DNA of 64,000 bases, from positions 33,364 through 97,363 of the forward strand of contig NZ_LBMG01000019.1 in assembly GCF_001005315.1 (NCBI RefSeq). Direction: 5' to 3'. Under the pieces are notes generated by a model. That model was not told the origin of the DNA. It saw nothing but the letters and a program-made list of their open reading frames with translations, and did no database searches. Position numbers and translations under genes: made by a program. Positions 18,366 through 27,910 of the stretch are shown one piece after another (position 1 is the stretch's first letter; each line of letters begins with the position of its first letter). The stretch comes from Kordia jejudonensis. Its GTDB lineage: Bacteria > Bacteroidota > Bacteroidia > Flavobacteriales > Flavobacteriaceae.

Positions 18366-18565
18366 AGTTATAAAGTTTAGGATAAACTTAGTAAAATGTA
18401 TAGCAATTGTAAAATAGTAATACGTAAGTACGTCATTTGAATGCGTGAAAGAAACGTTTCAATGAGATCAAAAGACAAATTAACAGCTAACAAAGACAAG
18501 AATTCTTAAAACTTCACTAAATTAGCAAGCCATTCTTAAAAAAAGATAACACTAAAAATTCCCAA

Positions 18566-19123
18566 ATGATACGAGCGATATACAAATTTATTTTCTTCAA
18601 AATGATGGGTTGGAAAATCATTGGAAACTTTTCTGATGAGGTAAAAAAATGTATCGTTGCTGTGGTACCACATACAAGTTGGCACGATTTCTATATTGGG
18701 TTGTTAATTAGAGGAATTACGCAGAAAAAAATCAACTATGTAGGGAAGAAAGAACTCTTCAAATTTCCGTTTGGATGGTATTTCCGTTGGACAGGTGGTG
18801 CGCCAATTGATAGAACGCCAGGACAAAATAAAGTACAAGCAATGGCGGCCGTATTTGATGGAAAAGATGAGTTTAGACTTACCTTAGCACCTGAAGGAAC
18901 ACGAAAACGCGTTGACGAATTGCGAACAGGATTCTATTTTATCGCAAAAGAAGCCAATGTGCCAATTACCTTAGTAGCTTTTGATTTTGGTAAAAAACAA
19001 GTCAAAATTGACGAACCTTTTTATCCAACAGACAACATGGAAGCCGATTTTGAATACATTCACGAATTCTTCAAAGGAGTTGTTGGAAAAGTTCCCGAAA
19101 AAAGTTTTCGATACAATCAATAG
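18566..19123 (+). CDS. PlsC-like 1-acyl-glycerol-3-phosphate acyltransferase family protein
   Basis: The 185-residue enzyme has the acyltransferase block I HX4D motif HTSWHD (His36, Asp41), block II-like FRWTGGAPIDR, and block III EGTR (110-113), followed by TGFYFIAKEANVPI. The protein is shorter than typical PlsC and lacks a strong N-terminal membrane helix; the family includes lysophospholipid acyltransferases and related enzymes acting on lipid A or other lipids. Substrate unknown. It sits alone in a divergent pair with the gene at 16800-18365. Confidence 0.82.
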   Translation: MIRAIYKFIFFKMMGWKIIGNFSDEVKKCIVAVVPHTSWHDFYIGLLIRGITQKKINYVGKKELFKFPFGWYFRWTGGAPIDRTPGQNKVQAMAAVFDGKDEFRLTLAPEGTRKRVDELRTGFYFIAKEANVPITLVAFDFGKKQVKIDEPFYPTDNMEADFEYIHEFFKGVVGKVPEKSFRYNQ

Positions 19124-19178
19124 CAAATTTCAAAAAAGAAGTTTAAAGGTATAAGATTCATTAATACACTACATATTT

Positions 19179-19220
19179 TACCTAACACCCAATACCCAAC
19201 ACCCAACACCTAAAACCCAA
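19179..19220 (+). repeat. Heptamer tract (six units of NACCYAA)
   Basis: Six consecutive 7-base units in strict phase: TACCTAA, CACCCAA, TACCCAA, CACCCAA, CACCTAA, AACCCAA. The tract lies between the ends of plsC-like and mutB, 6 bases past the mutB stop. It resembles tracts before genes at 34317 and 63117. Confidence 0.75.
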
Positions 19221-19226
19221 AATCGC

Positions 19227-21383
19227 TTACTCGTCAATTAAAATTTCCAACAACTGAATCGCAGCTTCACTAATTTTTGTTCCAGGACCAAAAACGGCAA
19301 CAGCGCCAGCATCAAACAGAAATTGATAATCTTGATGTGGAATGACGCCACCAACAATGACCATAATATCTTCACGACCGTATTTCTTTAACTCTGCAAT
19401 TACTTGTGGAACTAATGTTTTATGTCCAGCAGCTAATGAAGAAACACCTAAAATGTGTACATCGTTTTCCATTGCTTGTTTTGCGGCTTCCGCTGGTGTT
19501 TGAAACAACGGTCCGATATCTACATCAAAACCAACATCGGCATAACCCGTTGCAACAACTTTTGCGCCACGGTCATGTCCGTCTTGTCCCATCTTTGCAA
19601 TCATAATTCGTGGTTGGCGACCTTCTAATTCGGCAAATTTAGCTGCCAATTCTTTTGCTTTTTGAAACGAACTATCGTCTTTAATTTCTTTACTATACAC
19701 GCCTGAAAATGATTTAATTTGTGCTTTATATCTTCCAAAAATAGCTTCCAATGCATCTGAAATTTCTCCTAAAGTGGCACGTTTACGCGCTGCATCAACC
19801 GCTAATGCTAATAGGTTATCATTCCCTTGAGGAAGAGAATCTTTTGAATCCGTACTTAAACGTGCAGCAGCCGTTAGTTTTGCTAATGCTTCCGTAACTT
19901 CCGAAGCATTTCTGTTTTTTTTCAATTCGTCCAAACGTGCCAATTGCGCAGTTCGAACTGTTTGATTGTCTACTTCTAAAATATGTAACGGATCTTCTTT
20001 TTCAAGTCTGTATTTGTTGACACCAACAATCACATCTTGTCCAGAATCAATGCGTGCTTGTTTTCTCGCAGCAGCTTCTTCAATGCGCATTTTTGGAATT
20101 CCCGCTTCAATGGCTTTGGTCATTCCGCCCAATTCTTCCACTTCTTCAATAAGTTTCATGGCTTTGTGCGCAATTTCATGTGTTAGTTTTTCCACATAAT
20201 AACTTCCTGCCCACGGATCAACCGTTTTGGTAATTTTGGTTTCTTCTTGTAAATATATTTGTGTGTTTCGTGCAATTCGTGCAGAGAAATCTGTTGGTAA
20301 GGCAATGGCTTCATCCAATGCATTTGTGTGTAAACTTTGCGTGCCGCCAAAAGCTGCTGCAGCCGCTTCAATACAAGTTCGAGCTACATTGTTAAACGGA
20401 TCTTGTTCCGTAAGACTCCAACCACTTGTTTGACAATGTGTACGAAGTGATAATGATTTTTGATTTTTAGGATTGAATTGCTTCACAAGTTTTGCCCACA
20501 ACATACGAGCTGCTCTCATTTTGGCAATTTCCATAAAATGATTCATGCCAATTGCCCAGAAAAATGATAGTCGAGGTGCAAACGTATCAATATCCATTCC
20601 TGCGGCGAGTCCTTTTCGGATGTATTCCAAACCGTCAGCTAAGGTGTACGCCAATTCAATGTCGCACGTTGCGCCAGCTTCTTGCATATGATAACCGGAA
20701 ATACTGATACTGTTGAATTTCGGCATGTGTGCAGAAGTATATTCAAAAATATCAGAAATGATCTTCATGGAAGGTGTTGGCGGATAAATGTACGTGTTAC
20801 GCACCATAAATTCCTTCAAGATATCATTTTGAATCGTTCCTGCTAAATGTTCAGGTTTTACACCTTGTTCTTCAGCTGCGACAATATAAAACGCCATAAT
20901 TGGTAACACGGCGCCATTCATCGTCATGGAAACCGACATTTTATCCAATGGAATTTGATCGAATAGAATTTTCATGTCTTCTACCGAATCAATGGCAACT
21001 CCTGCTTTTCCAACATCGCCAACCACACGTTCATGATCGCTGTCATACCCGCGATGTGTTGCCAAATCGAACGCAACTGACAATCCTTTTTGTCCAGCCG
21101 CTAAATTACGTCTGTAAAAGGCATTGCTTTCTTCTGCGGTAGAAAATCCTGCATATTGACGAATGGTCCACGGTCTGCGCACATACATCGTAGAATATGG
21201 TCCACGTAGATTTGGTGCAATTCCTGCCACAAAATCCAAATGTTCCACTTCTTGCATATCATCTTTTGTGTACGATGATTTTACCTCAATATCTTCCGCA
21301 GTTGTAAACGAAGTTGTTGTATGTTCGTTTTCAATCGTTTTCGTACTGTCAAGTGTGATATGTTGAATATTTTTCCTTTTCAT
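19227..21383 (-). CDS. mutB: Methylmalonyl-CoA mutase large subunit
   Basis: This B12 enzyme interconverts methylmalonyl-CoA and succinyl-CoA, linking propionate or branched-chain catabolism to the citric acid cycle. The 718-residue product has the full two-domain architecture: the catalytic TIM barrel with the [22 protein letters not shown] region, and a C-terminal B12-binding domain with DGHDRG (601-606, His603 the cobalt ligand) and [11 protein letters not shown]. It follows the lipoprotein gene at one base spacing. The operon also has the small subunit and two housekeeping genes. No epimerase or MeaB gene is in this window. Confidence 0.97.
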   Translation of the reverse strand: MKRKNIQHITLDSTKTIENEHTTTSFTTAEDIEVKSSYTKDDMQEVEHLDFVAGIAPNLRGPYSTMYVRRPWTIRQYAGFSTAEESNAFYRRNLAAGQKGLSVAFDLATHRGYDSDHERVVGDVGKAGVAIDSVEDMKILFDQIPLDKMSVSMTMNGAVLPIMAFYIVAAEEQGVKPEHLAGTIQNDILKEFMVRNTYIYPPTPSMKIISDIFEYTSAHMPKFNSISISGYHMQEAGATCDIELAYTLADGLEYIRKGLAAGMDIDTFAPRLSFFWAIGMNHFMEIAKMRAARMLWAKLVKQFNPKNQKSLSLRTHCQTSGWSLTEQDPFNNVARTCIEAAAAAFGGTQSLHTNALDEAIALPTDFSARIARNTQIYLQEETKITKTVDPWAGSYYVEKLTHEIAHKAMKLIEEVEELGGMTKAIEAGIPKMRIEEAAARKQARIDSGQDVIVGVNKYRLEKEDPLHILEVDNQTVRTAQLARLDELKKNRNASEVTEALAKLTAAARLSTDSKDSLPQGNDNLLALAVDAARKRATLGEISDALEAIFGRYKAQIKSFSGVYSKEIKDDSSFQKAKELAAKFAELEGRQPRIMIAKMGQDGHDRGAKVVATGYADVGFDVDIGPLFQTPAEAAKQAMENDVHILGVSSLAAGHKTLVPQVIAELKKYGREDIMVIVGGVIPHQDYQFLFDAGAVAVFGPGTKISEAAIQLLEILIDE

Positions 21384-21384
21384 A

Positions 21385-22005
21385 TTACAGTTTTAAATTC
21401 CACATGTATTCATCAAAATATTGCTCGTCTTTAGAAATAATAGTCGCCACAAAGGTTCTTCCTCTCATGTTAAGGATGTAACAATAGGTTAGCATGGATC
21501 TTTGCGCATTCATAGAATTTTCATCGCCTTGGTATAAAAAAAGAGCTCTAAACATGGTATTGCCATTGCGTCTTTTTATGCTAGATTTTTCAATTGAAGC
21601 TGTCATATTCATCAAGCTGGCATTTCTTTGATGTTCTTTTTCAAGTCGTGTAAGTATATAGCTTGAAATGTCTCTGTTGATTTCAACATGTGGCATTTCT
21701 TCAAAAAAGTATCGAATGGTTTTACTTTTATTTCTTAATAGGTATTTCTTATTGGATTGATTAGCGATTTCATGATACTGCGCAAGTTGACTTTGTTTTA
21801 CTTGCGGATTTTTTATTTCTTCAATATCTTTTTTATACTGTTCTAGCGTGATTAATTCTACGTCTGATGGAACAAATAATTCTACACCAAATTTATCCAA
21901 TGTATAATATTTCCCTAAGAGTTTATTTTCCGTATTGTTTTTATTTCCATCACATTGAATGAATAAAAAACCAATTAAAATGATATATAGTAGTTTACTT
22001 TTCAT
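21385..22005 (-). CDS. Hypothetical lipoprotein lodged between mutA and mutB
   Basis: A 206-residue protein with a lipoprotein signal ([18 protein letters not shown], Cys18). The soluble part has a conserved-looking C-terminal half ([22 protein letters not shown], then [14 protein letters not shown] and [20 protein letters not shown]). No family is recognised. Its start overlaps the mutA stop by 11 bases and its stop is one base before mutB, so it is translated within the mutase operon although mutase is cytosolic and this protein is exported. This is unusual and noted as a finding. Confidence 0.75.
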   Translation of the reverse strand: MKSKLLYIILIGFLFIQCDGNKNNTENKLLGKYYTLDKFGVELFVPSDVELITLEQYKKDIEEIKNPQVKQSQLAQYHEIANQSNKKYLLRNKSKTIRYFFEEMPHVEINRDISSYILTRLEKEHQRNASLMNMTASIEKSSIKRRNGNTMFRALFLYQGDENSMNAQRSMLTYCYILNMRGRTFVATIISKDEQYFDEYMWNLKL

Positions 22006-23359
22006 TTTTTAAACGCTCTTTTTCAAGTTTCGTCGCCAAACGTCTTAGGTTTATAGGAATGACCAATACTTTTCGGATTTCGTTTTTTGAGAATGGTTCA
22101 ATTTCCAAATCGTGCTTCATACGATCTTCCGAATTTGGATATTTGTTTGTTCCGAGTAAAACTTCTTTTCCGTCATCAAATAACGCTTGCTCTTTAAGGT
22201 CGCATTCTTTTATTTTTCGTTGAATGGTGCCTTCTTTTAATTGTTTCAAGAATCCACCAGAAGCTTCAATGTCTTTGAAAAGTGCTAAGGCTTTTTCTGC
22301 CAATTGATGTGTAATACTTTCTATGTAATATGAACCTTCCGTGGGATTGTCCGTTTTGTCAAAATAACTTTCATCTTTTAAGATTCGAAGTTGATTTCGC
22401 GCAATACGATCACCAAATTCGTTGGCTTCATGATACAAAGCATCGTATGGTAAATTGTATACAACATCGGCGCCACCTAAAACTGCACTCATACATTCTG
22501 TGGTAGTTCGTAGCAGATTTACATTGTAATCGTACAAGGTTTTGTTCCGTTTGGAAGGCGAAGCAATGATGATACATTCTTGATTTAAGTTGTATTCTTT
22601 TGCCAAAACGTTCCACAATTGGCGCAACGCTCTGAGTTTGGCAATTTCAAAGAAATAATGTGAGCCAACTGTGACGTTGAATATGAGTTTGTTAGTAATT
22701 TTTGATCCGAAATGATTCAGGTATTCATTTGCATGCGAAAGTGCGTAGGCGAGTTGTTGCACCATACTTGCACCTGCATTTTGATACGTGTCCACATGAA
22801 TCGTCAACCTAGGCTGAGATGCTTCAAGCTGAAGGATCGTTTCAAGTTGTGCATGATCGTTTGTAAGATTTTCGAACCAATTTCCAGTTGCGGCTAGTTG
22901 TCCTATGATATCTATTCCAATTGTGATGTTTGCAGCATGTGCTTTCGCGAAAGCGGTAATTTTAGAAACATATTCCGAAGACAAAAATTCCATTTCTAGA
23001 TGAATCGGAATTGCTTGGACATTTACATTTTGTAAAAGCGTTTCTATGGAAATTTCTTTGTTTGCGATGACTAAAACCAGACTTTCAGCACCACGATTTA
23101 GGATATCTTTTATGTTTTTGTTTGCTACTTCTGCATTGGTAACTCGAATGTGTTGTGCTACTTTCCATTGCGTAGTTTTGGTAGCAATTGGCTGAACAGC
23201 ACCAAAATTTTCACTGTGGTAAAATGGCGTAATGTCAATACCTTCCTGCGTAGCTGTGATCAGTGTATCGTTGTAATCGGCACCTTTTAAGTCTACTTGT
23301 ATTTTTTGTTTCCATTGTGCAGCAGAAACGTTGTCAAACTCGTTGAATAAGTTACTCAT
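21995..23359 (-). CDS. mutA: Methylmalonyl-CoA mutase small subunit
   Basis: A 454-residue partner of the large subunit. The TIM-barrel region is recognisable (LFNEFDNVSAAQWKQKIQVDLKGADYNDTL, VGSHYFFEIAKLRALRQLW, TTECMSAVLGGADVVYNLPYD, NPTEGSYYIESITHQLAEKALALF). It lacks the C-terminal B12-like domain present in the longer (about 630 residue) small subunits of propionibacteria, as is common in Bacteroidota. It overlaps the upstream divIC/ftsB-like stop by 8 bases. It is non-catalytic but stabilises the heterodimer, according to family knowledge. Confidence 0.93.
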   Translation of the reverse strand: MSNLFNEFDNVSAAQWKQKIQVDLKGADYNDTLITATQEGIDITPFYHSENFGAVQPIATKTTQWKVAQHIRVTNAEVANKNIKDILNRGAESLVLVIANKEISIETLLQNVNVQAIPIHLEMEFLSSEYVSKITAFAKAHAANITIGIDIIGQLAATGNWFENLTNDHAQLETILQLEASQPRLTIHVDTYQNAGASMVQQLAYALSHANEYLNHFGSKITNKLIFNVTVGSHYFFEIAKLRALRQLWNVLAKEYNLNQECIIIASPSKRNKTLYDYNVNLLRTTTECMSAVLGGADVVYNLPYDALYHEANEFGDRIARNQLRILKDESYFDKTDNPTEGSYYIESITHQLAEKALALFKDIEASGGFLKQLKEGTIQRKIKECDLKEQALFDDGKEVLLGTNKYPNSEDRMKHDLEIEPFSKNEIRKVLVIPINLRRLATKLEKERLKNEK

Positions 23360-23660
23360 TGTCTTCTAAATTTAGGCTGTCTGCGTACTCGATGATATAA
23401 ATTTCTTCATTTTCTTTTTTCATGAAATAGCGCTCACGTGCAAATTTTTCCAATTCGTCCATGCTAGAGAATTTTTTAATGCTTTGGCGATCTTTTGTGA
23501 TTTCGCGTTGCAAGTTTGCTTTTTGTTGTTCTAACAGTTCAATTTGTCGATTGAGTTCTTTGTGTGTAGAAAACCACGAATTTGCATCTAAAAACAGCAT
23601 CCACACGATAAATATCGCTGAAATGATGATGTATATGTTTTTGAACTTGTTGAGATTCAT
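23352..23660 (-). CDS. Septum formation initiator family protein (FtsB/DivIC)
   Basis: The 102-residue product has one membrane helix (about residues 8-25), then a coiled coil (HKELNRQIELLEQQKANLQREITKDRQSIKKF), then the conserved FARERYFMKKENEEIYII segment. This is the small bitopic cell-division protein that works with FtsL and FtsQ/DivIB at the septum. Membership is clear by layout and the C-terminal motif; which orthologue name applies is a matter of convention. It lies 50 bases after udk and overlaps mutA by 8 bases. Confidence 0.88.
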   Translation of the reverse strand: MNLNKFKNIYIIISAIFIVWMLFLDANSWFSTHKELNRQIELLEQQKANLQREITKDRQSIKKFSSMDELEKFARERYFMKKENEEIYIIEYADSLNLEDNE

Positions 23661-23710
23661 GAGGTTTGCAATTGCGCCGCACTAAAAAATGCTATGTAAA
23701 TGTACTAAAA

Positions 23711-24319
23711 TTAGGCTAATCGTTCGCTAATAATTGTTCTAACAATGTCTACGGCAACCGTATTGTAGCGATTATTTGGAATGATGATATCGGCAAATTC
23801 TTTTGTAGGCTCAATAAATTGCTCGTGCATTGGTTTTAATGTTGTTTGGTAACGCACTAAAACTTCGTTGATATCGCGTCCGCGTTGGGTAATATCGCGT
23901 TTTATTCTTCGGATGAGTCGTTCGTCAGAATCTGCATGTACAAATATTTTGATGTCGAACATTTTACGAAGTTCAGGATTTGTCAAAATTAGAATTCCTT
24001 CGACAATGATAACTTTTCGTGGTAATGTGTGAATTGTGTCGCCTGTACGGTTGTGTTTTACGAACGAATATACAGGTTGATCGATGGCATTTCCTTTCTT
24101 TAATTCGGTCAAATGTTCACAGATTAAGTCAAAATCAATAGATCGTGGATGATCGAAATTTATTTTCGTTCGTTGTTCGTAATCTAAGTGTGAAGTATCA
24201 TTATAGTAGGAATCTTGCGAAATGATTCCAACTTCATTTTCGGGTAATTGTTTTATGATTTCGTTAACTACGGTTGTTTTTCCACTTCCTGTTCCGCCGC
24301 CAATACCAATAATGAGCAT
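23711..24319 (-). CDS. udk: Uridine kinase
   Basis: Udk phosphorylates uridine and cytidine with ATP or GTP in pyrimidine salvage. The 202-residue product has Walker A GGTGSGKTT from residue 8, SQDSYYNDTSHLDYEQRTKINFDHPRSIDF (nucleoside binding), VYSFVKHNRT and the IIVEGILIL strand, then RDITQRGRDINEVL. It is the first gene of the operon, with a TAATTTTG promoter box 26 bases upstream of its ATG on the minus strand. Confidence 0.96.
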   Translation of the reverse strand: MLIIGIGGGTGSGKTTVVNEIIKQLPENEVGIISQDSYYNDTSHLDYEQRTKINFDHPRSIDFDLICEHLTELKKGNAIDQPVYSFVKHNRTGDTIHTLPRKVIIVEGILILTNPELRKMFDIKIFVHADSDERLIRRIKRDITQRGRDINEVLVRYQTTLKPMHEQFIEPTKEFADIIIPNNRYNTVAVDIVRTIISERLA

Positions 24320-24344
24320 ATGTTATTTAGTTTTTTAGATGCTA

Positions 24345-24352
24345 CAAAATTA
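24345..24352 (-). promoter_or_regulatory. -7 promoter box of the udk operon
   Basis: The minus strand reads TAATTTTG, a full TAnnTTTG match, 26 bases upstream of the udk ATG at 24319. Confidence 0.55.
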
Positions 24353-24572
24353 AGTAAATTATTCATTTAATTTAGATAAAAGCGTTGAGATCACTACAAG
24401 ATATTCTACAGCTATGAAATTGGTTGAAATTTTCTTTTTTCGAGGTTCTTTTTTTTAGAAGTAGGAATGATTTAAGAAGTGTTTTTATTGGCGATGTAAG
24501 TTCTTGAATCGCTATGCGCTTGCAATTCATTTTACAGTAGTTATTTGGGGAGAATTAAGTATACGGCATAAA

Positions 24573-24599
24573 AAAAGTCTTGCAGAAAGCAAGACTTTT
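24573..24599 (-). terminator. Terminator of tRNA-Pro
   Basis: AAAAGTCTTGC (24573-24583) and GCAAGACTTTT (24589-24599) form an 11-bp perfect stem with a 5-base loop; on the minus strand the stem runs into a T run. It follows the tRNA end by 7 bases. Confidence 0.85.
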
Positions 24600-24605
24600 A
24601 AGTTG

Positions 24606-24680
24606 TCGGGGTGGCAGGATTCGAACCTGCGACCTCCGCGTCCCAAACGCGGCGCGATAACCGGGCTACGCTACACCCCG
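24606..24680 (-). tRNA. tRNA-Pro (anticodon UGG)
   Basis: The minus strand folds as a cloverleaf: the acceptor CGGGGTG pairs with CACCCCG plus discriminator A. The D arm follows, the anticodon stem CCGCG/CGCGG encloses loop TTTGGGA (anticodon TGG), and the T arm is GCAGG-TTCGAAT-CCTGC. No CCA is encoded. The 75-nt unit has its own promoter and terminator. Confidence 0.97.
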
Positions 24681-24742
24681 AAAAGTGTTTTGTAGTTTTA
24701 TAGACATGATGAATATAGTACTACACCCGAAAATTTGGATTG

Positions 24743-24771
24743 CAAATATAAGATTTTTTCAGAAACACAAA
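24743..24771 (-). promoter_or_regulatory. Promoter of tRNA-Pro with -33 and -7 boxes
   Basis: On the minus strand, TTTG (24771-24768) and TATATTTG (24750-24743) are separated by 17 bases, a canonical Bacteroidota housekeeping promoter. It lies about 60 bases upstream of the tRNA. Confidence 0.75.
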
Positions 24772-25071
24772 CACAAAAACTATTTATTTTTAAAATAATT
24801 TTGAATTATGTGCGATTGAGTATTCAGCTTGGTTCAAATGTAGCGTATTGTATTGCTTTTTTAGAAATACGGACCTTAATTTAACCTAAAATATTGTGCT
24901 CTCTTGTTGGCTGTTTTTTGAAACTGAGTAAACTATTGACAGATAAAGTGAAGTAACGCTTGAAAGAAACGTATCATAGAAACCTGTTTATTTTAGACGA
25001 AATCGATTATGTTGATTTCACAATACTAAAAAATCAATATCTTAGATCACTTCAAAATTTAAGTATTTGAC
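24772..25071. other. Intergenic gap
   Basis: About 300 bases between the tRNA promoter and the lipoprotein gene at 25072. I see no gene, no stable hairpin with a T run and no repeat; the sequence is AT-rich and unremarkable. Confidence 0.4.
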
Positions 25072-25962
25072 ATGAAAATAAAATTAGTATTCGTTTGTTT
25101 ATTTTTTCTAATAATTGCTTGTGGAAATGATAAAAAGGAAACCGAAACACCAACTGAAACCTCTGAAACTGTTCAAGTGACAACAAAGGTTGAAAGCTCA
25201 AAACCTAAAACAGTAGATGAACACATAGCTGAAATCAAAGAAAATTTTGCTAAAATTGAAAGTCAACAAGCTTCATATACGCTGAAAAGTGACAAAGAAG
25301 ATATTGGAGGTGGCGTCTTAGAATTGCAAGGATATTTTAACGGCAATACGCCTGTAAAAATTGTAAAAGGAGCGTTTGGTGAACATGGTTCGGTGAAGAC
25401 TACATACTATTTTAATGAAAATACATTATTTTTTGTGTTCCAAGAAAAATTTAGTGAAGCTACTATGCGAGGACCTTTTACAAAAAAAGAAAATCGTTTT
25501 TATATTGCTGATGGAAAATTAATTCGAGTATTAGAAAAAGAACAAACAATTACATCTGGGGATTTTAAGATGGACAATGCTCAAAATATTGACGTTACCG
25601 AAGCTTGGAAAAACGAAACTTATGTTGTGGCAAATTTCACAAAATTGGGTAGAGAAGTCAGTAGTTTATTATTGGAGAAGAGTATAGGTTTGGATAATGG
25701 CCGCTGGATAAGTACAGAAGATTCAAATACTGGCGTTGAAATAAAAGATGGAAAATTTATCATGTTTTATCAAAGTGAGACAATCTCTTCAAATGATGTG
25801 TATGATTATAAATTAACAGAACATGAAGGTGTAGAATATTTAACATTAATTGATGAAACTGGAGATAAACTTGAATATTCAATTTTAGAATATACTGATG
25901 AAATTTTTGTGATCAGTTATTTGGCGCGTGGAAATCGATTAACGTATGAAAAAGAAAAATAA
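25072..25962 (+). CDS. Hypothetical lipoprotein
   Basis: A 296-residue protein with signal MKIKLVFVCLFFLIIAC (Cys17), then a Thr/Glu-rich linker of about 20 residues (KKETETPTETSETVQVT), then a beta-rich soluble region that has a clear AEGKL-type pattern only loosely. No family is recognised. It is the first of three same-strand genes (25972 and 26476 follow at 9 and 30 bases), which may form an operon. Envelope-anchored by its signal; role unknown. Confidence 0.7.
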   Translation: MKIKLVFVCLFFLIIACGNDKKETETPTETSETVQVTTKVESSKPKTVDEHIAEIKENFAKIESQQASYTLKSDKEDIGGGVLELQGYFNGNTPVKIVKGAFGEHGSVKTTYYFNENTLFFVFQEKFSEATMRGPFTKKENRFYIADGKLIRVLEKEQTITSGDFKMDNAQNIDVTEAWKNETYVVANFTKLGREVSSLLLEKSIGLDNGRWISTEDSNTGVEIKDGKFIMFYQSETISSNDVYDYKLTEHEGVEYLTLIDETGDKLEYSILEYTDEIFVISYLARGNRLTYEKEK

Positions 25963-25971
25963 TTTAAGTGT

Positions 25972-26445
25972 ATGATTTACAAAAACGAACAATCCATCAA
26001 AAAGAATGGAAGTTATTATCATTTAGAAGTTTCGGCTGAAATTGTAAATCAATTTGAAAAGAAACGTGCTACACGACTGATTTGTACTATTGACGACAAA
26101 GTGCGTTTGCAATGTGGTTTGAATCATTCAGGCGATGGAAATTACTATATTATGCTTGCCAAACGCTACATAAAAGCGTTGGATAAAGACGAACATGATA
26201 TGGTTTCGTATACGTTGGAAGAAGATCCAAATCCGCTTGGTGTGGAAATTCCAGAAGTTTTGGAAGCATTTTTAGCACAAGATGAAGATGGAAAACGAAT
26301 TTTTGATCAATTAACCGACGGACGAAAACGCACCTTGATTTTTTCCATACTGCGAATTAAGAATTTTGACAAACAAGTGCAAACCATTCAAGATTTTTTG
26401 ATAGCTGAGCACGAAAAACAACAAGCCAAAAAAAGAAAATGGTAA
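25972..26445 (+). CDS. DUF1905/YdeI-OmpD-associated family protein
   Basis: The 157-residue cytosolic protein combines a DUF1905-like beta barrel (KRATRLICTIDDKVRLQCGLNHSGDGNYYIMLAKRYIKAL, residues about 35-75) with a C-terminal OmdA/YdeI-like helical unit (LTDGRKRTLIFSILRIKNFDKQVQTIQDFL, about 118-147). Proteins of this kind are called bacteriocin-protection or OmpD-associated, but the evidence for that role is thin. It follows the lipoprotein gene at 9 bases. Confidence 0.75.
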   Translation: MIYKNEQSIKKNGSYYHLEVSAEIVNQFEKKRATRLICTIDDKVRLQCGLNHSGDGNYYIMLAKRYIKALDKDEHDMVSYTLEEDPNPLGVEIPEVLEAFLAQDEDGKRIFDQLTDGRKRTLIFSILRIKNFDKQVQTIQDFLIAEHEKQQAKKRKW

Positions 26446-26475
26446 CTATTTACTACAAAATCGCACTTATAACCT

Positions 26476-27261
26476 ATGATTGAATTCACCGCACGTTACC
26501 AACAATTATCCGATAGGGAACTTTTAGAAATATTAGCAAATGCTTCCAGTTATCAAGCTGCAGCAGTAGCAACTGCCCAACAAGAATTGGCTTCTCGTAA
26601 ACTTAGTGAAGCGCAAATAGCAACAGTAAACTCAGAGGTTGAAAGAGAAAAAGAACTCAAAAAAACACAAGCTTTAAGGCGAAAAGAAGAAAACGAAACG
26701 TTGAAAAGAGACTTCTTTGCCTTATTCAAAAATGTAAATCCTTTTGCGAAAGAATTGGAATTGTATGAAAAGCAAATTCGTTTTATGTGTTGGTTTTATG
26801 CGGGAATCGCTTTGTACACTATTGTTACGAACTTTTCATTAATGGGTTTCTATATGGATGATATGTTGAAAGGAAAAATCGATGCAGATTTTTTTATTTA
26901 TGTTGCACATATACTTTCCATCGTTTTGGGTGCAATTTTATTTTGGAAACGAAAAATGCTAGGCTGGATTTTAATTACCTTTTTTATGGTTACAGGAATT
27001 GCAGGCGTTATTGTTTCGTTTATCTATCACGTAATTTCGCCAACACCACAATATTATACCTTTATTGATGATGTTATGCAGCCATCAAATATTGTAGGAA
27101 TGTTATTAATTTCAGCATTTTTCTATGGAACTAATATGTATGTATTACTGAAAGAAAAGGTAAAAAGCGTTTTTAAGATCGACACTACGATTGCAGTAGT
27201 TACCATAACGGCAGCAGCAGCGATACAGGTGGCAATTTGGATAACACTTTTTGTAGATTAA
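26476..27261 (+). CDS. Hypothetical membrane protein with N-terminal helical region
   Basis: The 261-residue product starts with a helical, charged segment (TARYQQLSDRELLEILANASSYQAAAVATAQQELASRK) that looks like a short coiled coil, continues through KRKEENETLKRDFF, and then has about four or five membrane helices between residues 95 and 260. I cannot name a family. Its stop overlaps the stop of the convergent TetR gene by four bases. Confidence 0.6.
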   Translation: MIEFTARYQQLSDRELLEILANASSYQAAAVATAQQELASRKLSEAQIATVNSEVEREKELKKTQALRRKEENETLKRDFFALFKNVNPFAKELELYEKQIRFMCWFYAGIALYTIVTNFSLMGFYMDDMLKGKIDADFFIYVAHILSIVLGAILFWKRKMLGWILITFFMVTGIAGVIVSFIYHVISPTPQYYTFIDDVMQPSNIVGMLLISAFFYGTNMYVLLKEKVKSVFKIDTTIAVVTITAAAAIQVAIWITLFVD

Positions 27262-27839
27262 TCTAATAACGTCAATACTGTATCTACAGAAGTTAACAAC
27301 TCTTCTTCGTTCGGATCTGTTTTTGAAACGACTTTCATTCCATTGTAAAATGTATGCAAAATTGAAGCTAAATTTTTTAGGTTTTTCGTTGCCGAAATTT
27401 CTCCTGAGTCAACACCAGTTTGAAGAAAATCATGAAAAGTACATTCCATAAACACTTTATTTTCTTGAATAACGTTTAACATTTCTTCATCATTCGGAAC
27501 CAATTCTGTAGTCACATTAATAACAAAACAACCTTTGCGTTCGGTATCGCAAACGGCTTCTGAAATACCATTTTCAAACAATTTTTTAAATCCATTTTTT
27601 ACACTTTCTTGACTTTCCAAGAATGCTTTTAATTGTGTTCTGCTTGTCGTTCTATAATGTGCAAAAGCTTTGTCAAACAGTTCTTTTTTTCCACCATACG
27701 TATCATAAATACTTGCACGATTGATGCCTAAATAATTCACTAAATCTTGCATCGATGTTGCGTGAAAACCATTGCGCCAAAAAAGGCACATTGCCTTGTT
27801 TAGCGTTTCTTCTTCATTAAATTTTTTAACTCTTGGCAT
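27258..27839 (-). CDS. TetR/AcrR family transcriptional regulator
   Basis: The N-terminal helix-turn-helix is clear: LNKAMCLFWRNGFHATSMQDLVNYLGINRASIYDTYGGKKELFDKAF, about residues 12-58. The C-terminal ligand domain is that of the TetR_C_11/YxaF type with a helix bearing CDTERKGCFVINVTTEL. I start at 27839 (MPRVKKFNEE), not 27872, whose extra residues are hydrophobic and run into a terminator hairpin. It lies downstream of an SDR gene across a terminator; two palindromes upstream of the SDR gene are likely targets. Confidence 0.9.
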   Translation of the reverse strand: MPRVKKFNEEETLNKAMCLFWRNGFHATSMQDLVNYLGINRASIYDTYGGKKELFDKAFAHYRTTSRTQLKAFLESQESVKNGFKKLFENGISEAVCDTERKGCFVINVTTELVPNDEEMLNVIQENKVFMECTFHDFLQTGVDSGEISATKNLKNLASILHTFYNGMKVVSKTDPNEEELLTSVDTVLTLLD

Positions 27840-27850
27840 ACAAATAAAAA

Positions 27851-27880
27851 TTGTAGAGACGGCAAAAACCATCTCTACAA
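27851..27880 (-). terminator. Terminator or attenuator between the SDR and TetR genes
   Basis: TTGTAGAGACGG (27851-27862) pairs with CCATCTCTACAA (27869-27880) with one mismatch; on the minus strand the stem is followed by TTTTTATTTG. It sits between the SDR stop and the TetR start, so TetR expression partly depends on read-through or its own promoter. Confidence 0.7.
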
Positions 27881-27910
27881 AAATACATATATTCTATAAA
27901 TGAAGTTGCA

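Noticed and set aside
24504..24695. A plus-strand open frame of 63 codons
   Set aside because: It runs antisense across the tRNA-Pro and its terminator; the tRNA fold is certain and the frame has no family match.
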